55,711 nt of DNA from a virus. Position 1 is the first letter of the stretch. The number at the start of each line of letters is the position of its first letter. The position numbers and the translations under genes were made by a program. Under the pieces are notes generated by a model that saw only the letters and a program-made list of their open reading frames with translations, ran no database searches and was not told the DNA's origin. This document shows positions 49,187 through 55,665 of the stretch, one piece after another. The stretch spans positions 1 to 55,711 of the IMG/VR virus record IMGVR_UViG_3300046822_000225. One strand, written 5' to 3'.

Positions 49187-49250
49187 AGGACACGCCCTCC
49201 TAGCTCAGTTGGTAGAGCACTTCCATGGTAAGGAGGTGCAGGGTGTCCAC
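49187..49250 (+). other. attP-like site: 5' half of tRNA-Thr(GGT)
   Basis: Bases 49194-49236 match the 5' half of tRNA-Thr: GCCCTCC acceptor strand, TA, D-arm GCTC-AGTTGGTA-GAGC and anticodon arm CTTCC-ATGGTAA-GGAGG with GGT in the loop (49227-49229). No T-arm or 3' acceptor follows. GGACAC (49188-49193) with CCCT, and AGGGTGTCC (49240-49248), pair around it. The site lies directly after the integrase, so it is the probable crossover core; the host target would be a tRNA-Thr(GGT) gene. Confidence 0.78.
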
Positions 49251-49478
49251 GCAGGGCCTTCCCAGTCATCGGGAGCCGCGAAAACACCTGCTCACGCCCC
49301 TGAAACGAGTGGACACCGAGACGCCGCCGGGCGCCCGCTGACCGGTCCTGACGGACGCGCAAAGGACGCGCTGACCGCAGCTCCCAACCCACGGGTTATG
49401 CGATACATGCAGAGCGACGCTCGGGCCCGCAACATTCGAGATCGACGCGCGGGCGAGACGGACGCGCAAAGGACACAC
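49240..49478. repeat. attP flank with direct and inverted repeats
   Basis: No gene is seen. ACGGACGCGCAAAGGAC occurs at 49351-49367 and again at 49458-49474. GGTGTCCAC (49242-49250) has its reverse complement GTGGACACC at 49309-49317. These may be arm-type integrase or IHF sites, or leader duplications; the second 17-mer also gives AAAGGAC as a ribosome site for the ATG at 49479. Confidence 0.6.
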
Positions 49479-50254
49479 ATGACCTCCGCGCGATCGGGCG
49501 CCGCCGTCGGACAAGGCCTCGGGGTAGCCCATGAGCTCGCGGCGACCGCGACCACTGAGCACATGCTCGCGATGGAGGCCGCGCAAACCGCCCTGTTTCA
49601 TGCGATCAAGGCGGGGGGGAGGCGCTCATCGCGGCACGCCAGCACATTTCACCGGCTGACTGGACGGACTGGTTGAAGAGCAACTTTGGATCCTTGGTTT
49701 CAGACGGCACATACCCACATCCGGTTGGCTACCTATCAGGAACTGCTATCGCTGAATATGTCGATGGCCCGCGCGAAGCAGGAGCTGTTCGGCTTACCCC
49801 GCGTTGTGCATCCCAGCGCAACCCGAGTTCGGACCTACGACCAGCACACGCGCGCGTCAGCCTTGGAGCTTCGCTCAGGAGGCCTTGCGATCGGCGAGAT
49901 CGCGGAAACGTTGAGCATTCCACCTCAGACAATCAGAAACTGGGTGCTCGATCCTGAGACGAAAGCCCCAAGAGCAGCGTTCACGCTCGCTGTCGAGGCG
50001 CATGCAGAAGGCAAAGGATCAGGAGCGCCTGAGGGAACTCAGGACAGAACGGGCTCAGCGGGGCTGCCGATCGGCAAGCGGGCAAAGCAATCGCCGAAAG
50101 CTACGCCTCGGTTCGGAAACTGGCGCAGGCTCTCGACAAGGCTCACTCGCAAGCTCAGAGCAACGCTCACAGGACCCGTCTTAGCGACGCCCTATCAAGG
50201 GCCTACGCGATCGAGGACATAATTCAATTTTGCCTTGGCGTCGACGACTCGTGA
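49479..50254 (+). pseudogene. DUF3102-like DNA-binding gene broken by four frame changes
   Basis: Pieces of one protein continue across frames. From ATG 49479: TEHMLAMEAAQTALFHAIKA; after a run of seven G (49613-49620 region): GEALIAARQHISPADWTDWL, KSNF; after an apparent extra G near 49688: DPWFQTAHTHIRLATYQELL, and a helix-turn-helix (ALELRSGGLAIGEIAETLSI, PPQTIRNW); then from about 50002 MQKAKDQERLRELRTERAQR; then KAIAESYASVRKLAQALDKA, SRAYAIEDIIQFCLGVDDS to TGA 50254. Codon use and GC are lower than neighbours. Likely a recently decayed or assembly-damaged acquired gene. Confidence 0.75.
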
Positions 50255-50829
50255 GCAGGCTCGATCTCACGATGCTTGCGCCGTGTCGCCATCGCGGCGG
50301 ACAAGGGCGGGCGCCCGTGGTTGTGGCTCGCGAGCGAGGCCGCCGATCACGGCGGCTATCCGCAGCACGTCCTTGCGCGAAGGCGATGTCGGACTGATCT
50401 GCGAGACCTACGACGAGCCCCCCGACCATCCGGCGATCACGCCCGAGTTCATCGCGACGTTCGACCCGCCGACCGTTCTCGCGCTGCTCGATCTTTGTTA
50501 GGTCGCGCCAGGAGGTCGCCGACGTGCGTGACGAGGCCGAGCGCCTGCGCGCGGCGTTGTGCGATCTGCTCGGCAACTCAGAGTTGCCGGTGCGACCGCC
50601 CGCTCGTCGTCGAGCCGTGCTCGAAATGTCGATGCACGCGCGTCCTGGATACGTGACCTTCTCGACCGTGTTCGCTCAGGGATGGGAAGCGGCCGGCCGG
50701 GACCTGCCGGAGCCCGACATCTCTCACGGGCAATGCAGGCATGGCCGATTGACCTCGCCGACGCCCCGCCAGGACTGCGAAGACCGCGGGCCTGTCGATC
50801 ACGGAAGATCGCCGAGCTCGCGGGCGTGA
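50251..50829 (+). pseudogene. Ead/Ea22-like protein gene with frame changes
   Basis: GTG 50251 overlaps the previous TGA (GTGA). Segments: SRLDLTML in frame one; RVAIAADKGGRPWLWLASEA, ADHGGYPQHVL in the next; REGDVGLICETYDEPPDHPA, ITPEFIATFDPPTVLALLDL in the third; then RSRQEVADVRDEAERLRAAL, CDLLGN in the first again, running to 50829. The FIATFDPPTVLALLD motif with a following coiled coil is typical of Ead/Ea22-like phage proteins. All changes are +1. The final part may still be translated from GTG/ATG 50524 (AGGAGG upstream). Confidence 0.7.
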
Positions 50830-50891
50830 CGCGCCAGACCCCCGTCTACACGGCGCTGATCGGCCGCGAGCGCCTGATCGCCGGCGAATAG
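50771..50891 (+). pseudogene. Helix-turn-helix gene fragment with frame change
   Basis: ARTAKTAGLSIT in one frame (50768-50803) is followed, one base later, by KIAELAGVTRQT (from 50805) and VYTALIGRERLIAGE to TAG 50891. Joined, this is a classic recombinase- or regulator-type helix-turn-helix. It overlaps the 3' end of the Ead-like remnant. Probably the remnant of a small DNA-binding protein. Confidence 0.5.
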
Positions 50892-50938
50892 ACCGGGGAC
50901 GCGATACTCGACACCCTCGTCGCCAACCATCCCCCCGA

Positions 50939-51577
50939 TCACCGGCGACTGTTGACCTTGAGGTCTGCGCGTGCGAGGACGTAACGCACGCTCGAGCGCG
51001 CGATGTTGAGGCGCACGGCGATCTCGCGGGTGCTGAGGTGGCGCCGGTAGAGGCGCAGGATCTCGGCGTTGCGTTGCTCGAGCGGGAGCTCCTTGCCGTT
51101 CTGGGGGGGCTCGCCGAACTCGATGTCGCGGCCGGCAGCTTCGCGGGCGCGCCAGATGTCGGTGACGCCGCAACGGAAGGCGTTGGCGACATCGCGAGCG
51201 CTGAAGCCCTTGCCCTCCTTGATGATGCGCTCGTCGCGGTCGGCCTTGGACTCGACTTTGGTGCGGTCCGCGGATGACCGGCGGATGTGCTCGAGCATCG
51301 CGACCGCCTCCTCGAGCACGCGCTGGCGCTCGCCAACGTCGCCGGCGAGATCCCAGAGGTCGGCGTAGAGCAGGTGAGGCGCGTCTCCGCGCGCGAGCTT
51401 CGCGCGGCCGCGATCGTCGACGAGGGTGTAGTCGGGGGTGCCGCCGCCGTTGGCGTCGTAGGCGCTGATCCGCGCGTTGCTGGTGAGCGCCAGGGCCAAC
51501 AGCACGTCACGCATGCGTGTCTCGAGCTCGTCCAAGGCGGTATTGACCCGCTGGTGACGGTACCAACGAACGGCCAC
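50939..51577 (-). CDS. Leftward regulator with C-terminal helix-turn-helix
   Basis: On the minus strand, GTG 51577 (or TTG 51580) to 50939, about 212 aa. The N-terminal half is helical (VNTALDELETRMRDVLLALA), the middle has DAPHLLYADLWDLAGDVGER, and the C-terminal part has two helix-turn-helix-like pieces: GFSARDVANAFRCGVTDIWR and LRLYRRHLSTREIAVRLNIA with RSSVRYVLAR. The start lies on a 29-bp palindrome, so autoregulation is likely. Orientation and a divergent partner suggest a second regulatory switch. Confidence 0.82.
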   Translation of the reverse strand: MAVRWYRHQRVNTALDELETRMRDVLLALALTSNARISAYDANGGGTPDYTLVDDRGRAKLARGDAPHLLYADLWDLAGDVGERQRVLEEAVAMLEHIRRSSADRTKVESKADRDERIIKEGKGFSARDVANAFRCGVTDIWRAREAAGRDIEFGEPPQNGKELPLEQRNAEILRLYRRHLSTREIAVRLNIARSSVRYVLARADLKVNSRR

Positions 51578-51605
51578 CAACTCTAAACCCGTGGTTGAGA
51601 GTTGG
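51577..51605. promoter_or_regulatory. Palindromic operator between divergent genes
   Basis: CCAACTCTAAACC (51577-51589), CGT, GGTTGAGAGTTGG (51593-51605): a 13-bp inverted repeat with one mismatch. It covers the start of the leftward regulator and lies 59 nt before the rightward gene, fitting an operator for the regulator. Confidence 0.7.
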
Positions 51606-51663
51606 TACGTTGTGGCCCATCGGCGCCCAAGGCCCCTGCCCGCGGCGCCTCGCTACCCGGCCG

Positions 51664-51903
51664 ATGCCAGACCTCTGCGAGCCGGAGGCGCAGCAACCGC
51701 ATCGCCTTGACGCCGCAGAGCGCTTCCGCCTGGTGCGGGCGCTGTGGCGCATGGGCCTGTGGCCGCTGCGCCTTCCCGGCGTCACCCACGACAGCCCGTT
51801 GTGCCAGGGCTACGCGAACGGCTGCATGTGCGCGCACTGCGACGCGCGGGAGCACCCGACGCCGGCGCCGCCGGCGGCCAGGCAGCCATGGGAAGCGCAG
51901 TGA
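51664..51903 (+). CDS. Small Cys-rich protein
   Basis: The ATG at 51664 begins a 79-aa protein: MPDLCEPEAQQPHRLDAAER, FRLVRALWRMGLWPLRLPG and a Cys cluster LCQGYANGCMCAHCDAREH. The N-terminal helix and C-terminal zinc knuckle suggest a small DNA-binding protein. It is the first gene rightward from the palindrome. Confidence 0.7.
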   Translation: MPDLCEPEAQQPHRLDAAERFRLVRALWRMGLWPLRLPGVTHDSPLCQGYANGCMCAHCDAREHPTPAPPAARQPWEAQ

Positions 51904-51920
51904 CCGAGGAGGTAGAGCCT

Positions 51921-52178
51921 GTGACGCTCGACATTAACACGCCTGCCGGTGAGCCGCCGCGCGCGCTGCTGGATGATGCGCTGCGCGAGCTGCTCGGGCA
52001 GGTGACGATCACCGCGTCGATGAGTCAGCGCCCGCCGCAGCTGTGGCCGTCCATCACGCAGGCGCGGATCGCGCAGGAGATGGACGACGTCGAGGACACC
52101 GTCCGCGCGTTGCGCAACGTCGCGCACGCGGCGATCGCGAGCATCGTGCGTGTCCGCGCGGCGGCCGAGCCGACATGA
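51921..52178 (+). CDS. Small helical protein, unknown function
   Basis: GTG 51921 has GAGGAGG 8 nt before it and is preferred; GTG 51900 overlapping the previous stop is the alternative. The 85-aa product (92 from 51900) has DALRELLGQVTITASMSQRP and MDDVEDTVRALRNVAHAAIA. The family is not recognised. Confidence 0.7.
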   Translation: MTLDINTPAGEPPRALLDDALRELLGQVTITASMSQRPPQLWPSITQARIAQEMDDVEDTVRALRNVAHAAIASIVRVRAAAEPT

Positions 52179-52558
52179 GCGAGCGCAAGCTATCCGCCGC
52201 GCAGGCGATGGCCTGGGCGACCGCCGAAGTCACCGCGCTGCAGATCAAGGCGACGCTGGACGCGGCCAAGAAGCGATGCGACGAGCTGCGTGCCCGCTAT
52301 GAGTCGCGCCTGCAGCCCAGCACCGACCCCGACGACGTCGACAAGGACGTCAAGGTCGCGACCGCCGGCGGCTGGTCGATCCGTCGCACGCGCTTCACCG
52401 GCGGCGAGCGCTTCTCGCTCACCGGCTACGTCAAGGCCGGCCACGACATCACGCCCGAGATGTCAGCGCACATCAGCGCCGGGAGCCCGCAGGTCCGCGT
52501 CACCGTCAAGCGCGTCGCCGGCCCGACCAAGCCCGGCGCCGTCGAGCGCACCTCGTGA
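52175..52558 (+). CDS. Coiled-coil small protein
   Basis: This 127-aa protein starts at an ATGA overlap. It has a helix pair (KLSAAQAMAWATAEVTALQI, LDAAKKRCDELRARYESRLQ) and a C-terminal beta part (WSIRRTRFTGGERFSLTGYV). Similar proteins occur in actinophages; the function is not known. Confidence 0.72.
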   Translation: MSERKLSAAQAMAWATAEVTALQIKATLDAAKKRCDELRARYESRLQPSTDPDDVDKDVKVATAGGWSIRRTRFTGGERFSLTGYVKAGHDITPEMSAHISAGSPQVRVTVKRVAGPTKPGAVERTS

Positions 52559-52863
52559 AGCCGGTCAAGCACGCGGGCTCCGACGTCTGTTACCGCGGAC
52601 CATCGCCGGACATCGGCGATCTGTGGTGCATGCGCGAACGGCCCGGTCTGATCAACGTGGTCTACGAACTCGACGATGCCGAGCGCGCGCAGATCGCCGC
52701 CGGCGGGCGCATCATGCTCGGCGTCTGGAACGAGCCGATACCGCCGCTCTCGATGCGGATCCTCGACGAGCGGCAGTGCCGCCCTGTCGATGAGCACCCA
52801 TGGAAGGTTGGTGGTGCTGGCGGCCATGTGATCGCCGAGCTTGAGGACCCCGAGCGGTCCTGA
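52555..52863 (+). CDS. Small protein, unknown function
   Basis: This 102-aa protein starts at GTG 52555 (GTGA). Reads PVKHAGSDVCYRGPSPDIGD, LINVVYELDDAERAQIAAGG, IMLGVWNEPIPPLSMRILDE. A small alpha/beta protein, common in actinophages (Tyr, Trp and Pro motif), with no named role. It overlaps the following gene by 1 nt. Confidence 0.7.
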   Translation: MKPVKHAGSDVCYRGPSPDIGDLWCMRERPGLINVVYELDDAERAQIAAGGRIMLGVWNEPIPPLSMRILDERQCRPVDEHPWKVGGAGGHVIAELEDPERS

Positions 52864-53193
52864 TGGCCGCCGGCGACATCACGGACGGGCGCCGCCGCGA
52901 CGAGGACATCCTGCCGTGCGACTACGAGCCTGGTGACTATGGCCGGCGCGGGTCGCGGTGGTGGGTCTGCCTCCCGACAGGCGTCCTAGGGCACCTCGAT
53001 GCTCGCTGGACGCTCATCGAGCACGAGGACGGCACCGCGACGCTCGGTGATCCACTCCCCGGATCGCTGCCGGACGAGGAGTGGCGCGAGAAGTGGTACG
53101 ACGGACCGACGATCACCGTCAGTCCGTCGATCTTCGACTCGCCGCAAGGGCTGGCACGGCTGGCTTGATCACGGCGTCTGGCGGGAGGTCTGA
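52863..53193 (+). CDS. DUF6527-like small protein; C-terminus in +1 frame
   Basis: In the 0-frame it ends at 53168 with SPQGLARLA. The family pattern WWVCLPTGVLGHLDARWTLI, EHEDGTATL, ITVSPSIFDS normally continues to a WHG-L--GVW-E end. That end (KGWHGWLDHGVWREV) lies in the +1 frame to TGA 53193. One extra C near 53142 explains it. Either a real mutation, programmed +1 or a base error. Confidence 0.68.
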
Positions 53194-53496
53194 ATGAGCG
53201 GCGATCCCGAGCACTTCTACGTCGGGCCCGGCTACCGCGACCCGCTCGAGGACCGCGACGTCGTCGACGTCGTCGACGACGTCGACGGCCCGACGCAGCT
53301 GGACCGTTACGACGACGCTCCGGTCGGTCAGCGCGCCAGTGCGGCGCTGCAGCGTGAGCTGACGTTCGGTGCCGGCGTCGACCAGCTGCTCGCTCGCGAG
53401 GAGCTCGAGCGCCGGGCGGGCGACGGATACCAGGCGTCGCTGCTCGGGCCCACCGAGCAGCTCGCTCTGACCGACACAACGAGGAGACCCGCGTGA
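53194..53496 (+). CDS. Acidic small protein, unknown function
   Basis: The ATG at 53194 is preceded by CGGGAGG. The 100-aa product has an acidic repeat (DRDVVDVVDDVDG) encoded by GACGTC-rich DNA, then a charged helix (SAALQRELTFGAGVDQLLAR). The function is unknown. It is coupled to the Acb2-like gene by GTGA. Confidence 0.68.
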   Translation: MSGDPEHFYVGPGYRDPLEDRDVVDVVDDVDGPTQLDRYDDAPVGQRASAALQRELTFGAGVDQLLAREELERRAGDGYQASLLGPTEQLALTDTTRRPA

Positions 53497-53729
53497 TCGC
53501 GAATCTGGCCAAGCGCTTCCGGTTCTATCCCGCCGAGGACCAGGTCACCCGCGACAAGCACGAGACGGTGCGCATGGTCTGCTCGACCGCGGCGACGGCG
53601 CTGGACGGTCTGTGCCCGGACGGGCGGGAAAAGAGCCTGGCGATGACCGCGCTCGAGGAGGCCATGATGTGGGCGAACGCCGCGATCGCGCGTGATGGCG
53701 CAGCGGCGGAGTTTCAGCGCTTCGCCTGA
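53493..53729 (+). CDS. Acb2/Tad1-like hairpin protein (putative anti-CBASS)
   Basis: This 78-aa protein has KDQ-like start FRFYPAEDQVTRDKHETVRM, then CSTAATALDGLCPDGREKSL and AMTALEEAMMWANAAIARDG. The pattern cPd-rEkSLA-T-LEEa-MWANaaIAR is typical of Acb2/Tad1-type helical hairpins, some of which bind cyclic nucleotides and block CBASS or Thoeris signalling. Whether this one sequesters nucleotides is not shown. Last gene of its cluster; a hairpin terminator lies downstream. Confidence 0.78.
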   Translation: MIANLAKRFRFYPAEDQVTRDKHETVRMVCSTAATALDGLCPDGREKSLAMTALEEAMMWANAAIARDGAAAEFQRFA

Positions 53730-53819
53730 CGAGGCGCTTGCGTATATCGGCGCGCGGCGGCGCGCCCGAACGCGGCGATGGACGTACGCAGAGGGGCGAC
53801 TGCGGTCAACCCCAGGGCA

Positions 53820-53892
53820 AGCGGCTGAAGGGTCTCGAACCCTCGACCTCGACGTTGGCAACGTCGCGCTCTTCCAGCTGAGCTACAGCCGC
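53820..53892 (-). tRNA. tRNA-Gly(GCC)
   Basis: On the minus strand: acceptor GCGGCTG (53892-53886) with CAGCCGC (53827-53821), discriminator T (53820), D-arm GCTC-AGCTGGAA-GAGC, anticodon stem CGACG/CGTCG with loop TTGCCAA (anticodon GCC), T-arm GAGGG-TTCGAGA-CCCTT. All stems pair with only one G-T. No CCA encoded. Runs against the flanking genes. Confidence 0.93.
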
Positions 53893-53950
53893 ACTCACCG
53901 ATCGTAAGCAGGCCGGCGGCACCACCACTTCATCTGCATGGCAAGCAGAG

Positions 53951-53981
53951 GCCGGACCTGGGGCGAGATCCCGGGTCCGGC
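53951..53981. terminator. Strong 12-bp hairpin, terminator candidate
   Basis: GCCGGACCTGGG (53951-53962) pairs with CCCGGGTCCGGC (53970-53981), one T-G pair, 7-nt loop. ACGCTCTTC follows on the plus strand. The region 53730-54038 otherwise contains only the tRNA-Gly and no gene. Confidence 0.65.
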
Positions 53982-54038
53982 ACGCTCTTCATCCGGCCGC
54001 TGCGACGCGACGGATTGCCGTCTGTACGGATCGCCGGG

Positions 54039-54263
54039 TCAGGGCCTCACCGTCCGGCCCAGCACACCACCGGTCGCGCCAGCCGCCCGATTCGCCAGCG
54101 CATCCAAACGGGCCGTGACGAACGCGTAGGACCCCGATCCCTGGCCGTTGAGGATCGCCAACAGCCGATGACGCTCCGCACGGCACGGCGCCGAGCAGCA
54201 CAGCGCGTCCGCTCGCATCCCATCCAGCGACCGGCCGTCGATCACGCAGCGCCGCTCATCCAT
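54039..54263 (-). CDS. Small zinc-finger protein, divergent from resolvase
   Basis: On the minus strand from ATG 54263, 74 aa: MDERRCVIDGRSLDGMRADA, then LCCSAPCRAERHRLLAILNG. The C---G--L-G-R-DA--CS--CR-ER-RL pattern is a known small actinobacterial/phage zinc motif. The C-terminal part is Ala/Gly-rich (RLDALANRAAGATGG). Its start codon lies in the same palindrome (ATCCATGGAT, 54258-54267) as the resolvase start, so the 5' ends overlap by 2 nt. Confidence 0.7.
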   Translation of the reverse strand: MDERRCVIDGRSLDGMRADALCCSAPCRAERHRLLAILNGQGSGSYAFVTARLDALANRAAGATGGVLGRTVRP

Positions 54264-54981
54264 GGATCCATCGATCTCAGCCACCACGCGGATGATCGCC
54301 TACCTCCGCGTCAGCACCGACGAGCAGGCGATGAGCGGCCTCGGCATGGAAGGACAGCAGGAAGCGCTGCGCAGGGCGTTCGCCTACCGCGGCTGGGAGC
54401 TCGTCGACACCGTCCGCGACGACGGCGTCACCGGCAGCACGCTGCAGCGGCCCGGGCTGCAGCGTGCCCTGCGCCTGATCGCTGCCGGCGCCGCGGACGG
54501 CCTGGTCGTCGCCAAGCTCGACCGCCTCACCCGATCGATGCGCGACTTCTGCGAGCTGATCGACTGGTTCGAAGACGCCCGCAGCGCCCTCGCGATGCTC
54601 GAGCCCGACGTCGACACGTCCACGCCCGCCGGCCGCGCAGTCGCGCACGTGATGGTCGCCTTCGCAGAGATGGAGCGCGGCATGATCGCCGCGCGCACCA
54701 AGACCGCGCTGCAAGCCAAGCGCGCCCGCGGCGAGTCGATCGGGCGTCCGGCGATCGCCGACCGCCCCGAGCTCGCGCAGCGCATCCGCCACATGCGGGA
54801 GGTGCAGGACATGACGTTCCAGGCGATCGCCGACCGTCTCAGCAGCGAGCGCGTGCCGACCGCGCGCGGCGCGGCCACCTGGCGGCCCAGCAGCGTGCAG
54901 GCCGCCGCCGGCTACCGCCGGCCGCCCGCGCCGCGCCGACGGGCCGCGCTGCCACCGATCCCACGCGCGGGCGCCCGCTGA
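54262..54981 (+). CDS. Serine recombinase (resolvase/invertase family)
   Basis: This 239-aa protein has the catalytic N-terminal domain: IAYLRVSTDEQ with nucleophile Ser18, GLGMEGQQEALRRAF, DDGVTGSTLQRPGL, and VVAKLDRLTRSMRDF (Arg motif), then VAFAEMERGMIAARTK (helix E). A C-terminal helix-turn-helix follows (MTFQAIADRLSSERVPTARG). It is small for a serine integrase and fits a resolvase or invertase. Start ATG 54262; ATG 54292 is an alternative. Besides the tyrosine integrase this is a second recombinase. Confidence 0.9.
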   Translation: MDPSISATTRMIAYLRVSTDEQAMSGLGMEGQQEALRRAFAYRGWELVDTVRDDGVTGSTLQRPGLQRALRLIAAGAADGLVVAKLDRLTRSMRDFCELIDWFEDARSALAMLEPDVDTSTPAGRAVAHVMVAFAEMERGMIAARTKTALQAKRARGESIGRPAIADRPELAQRIRHMREVQDMTFQAIADRLSSERVPTARGAATWRPSSVQAAAGYRRPPAPRRRAALPPIPRAGAR

Positions 54982-55142
54982 TGCGCTGCCTCGCGCTCGC
55001 GCTCATCGCCGCCGCGATCTGCGCGCTCGTCTTCGCTGCAGGCTGGTACACGGCGTCTCTCCTCTCGCCCACCAGCACGAGCAGCGTTGCGCCAGCGCCC
55101 GGCGGTGGCCTTGCACACCCACCGCCGGGCCAACGCGCATGA
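54981..55142 (+). CDS. 53-aa membrane protein
   Basis: ATG 54981 overlaps the resolvase stop (TGATG). The product MRCLALALIAAAICALVFAA, GWYTASLLSP has one membrane span and a short Pro/Gly-rich outside tail. It overlaps the next gene by ATGA. Function unknown. Confidence 0.62.
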   Translation: MRCLALALIAAAICALVFAAGWYTASLLSPTSTSSVAPAPGGGLAHPPPGQRA

Positions 55143-55393
55143 CCCGCCCGCTCTCACGCGACCTGCAACGCGCCGTCCTCTCGCGCTACCCCGGCGTCGA
55201 CGCCGTCGACGTCGCGCGCATCGAGGGCATCGAGCCAGGCCAGGTGCGCCAGCTGCGCGAACGCCACCGCCGCGCCGGCGACGACGGACTACCCGGCCAC
55301 ATCAACCAGCTGATCGACGCGGCATGGGCGCGCGAGCGCGAGCTCGCCGACATCGAACGCCTCATGCGCACCAACCGCAGCGCCCGAGCGTGA
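55139..55393 (+). CDS. Helix-turn-helix DNA-binding protein
   Basis: This 84-aa protein has an N-terminal helix-turn-helix (RDLQRAVLSRYPGVDAVDVA, RIEGIEPGQVRQLRERHRR) and a C-terminal charged helix (LIDAAWARERELADIERLMR). It lies just before HNH and packaging genes; it could help terminase or regulate late genes, but that is inference. Confidence 0.75.
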   Translation: MTRPLSRDLQRAVLSRYPGVDAVDVARIEGIEPGQVRQLRERHRRAGDDGLPGHINQLIDAAWARERELADIERLMRTNRSARA

Positions 55394-55665
55394 GCGTGCG
55401 GCTGCGTACCCGGATCGTCAACGGCCGCGCGGTCGCGACGTCGGCGGACGTCAGGGCGCACCCGCGCGGGCGCGCGTACGAGCGCGTGCGCCTAGCCGTG
55501 GCCGAGCGCGACGCCTGGATCTGCCAGCTCTGCGGCCAGCCGATCGACCGCCGGCTGCGGCGCCCTGACCCGATGGCGCTGTCTGTCCACCACGTGATCG
55601 AATTCGCCGCAGGCGGCTCGCATGCCATGTCCAACTTGCAGGCCGCGCACGACATCTGCCATTGA
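55390..55665 (+). CDS. HNH endonuclease, possibly truncated
   Basis: This 91-aa protein has CQLCGQPIDRRLRRP (zinc Cys pair), then LSVHHVIEFAAGGSHAMSNL with the catalytic His and NLQAAHDICH at the end. HNH nucleases next to terminase genes act in packaging in many cos phages. The frame stops at TGA right after AHDICH; the next codons would read RRG, as in the usual CxRRRG end, so one base change (CGA to TGA) may have shortened it by a few residues. Start GTG 55390 overlaps the previous stop. Confidence 0.87.
   Translation: MSVRLRTRIVNGRAVATSADVRAHPRGRAYERVRLAVAERDAWICQLCGQPIDRRLRRPDPMALSVHHVIEFAAGGSHAMSNLQAAHDICH

Noticed and set aside
49152-49478. Start of a 174-aa gene running through the attP/tRNA segment
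   Set aside because: The first 109 residues come from the tRNA half and non-coding flank; only the part after ATG 49479 looks like protein.
54015-54980. 375-aa plus-strand frame through the resolvase region
   Set aside because: Arg-rich shadow of the resolvase; only its end (from ATG 54981) is called.
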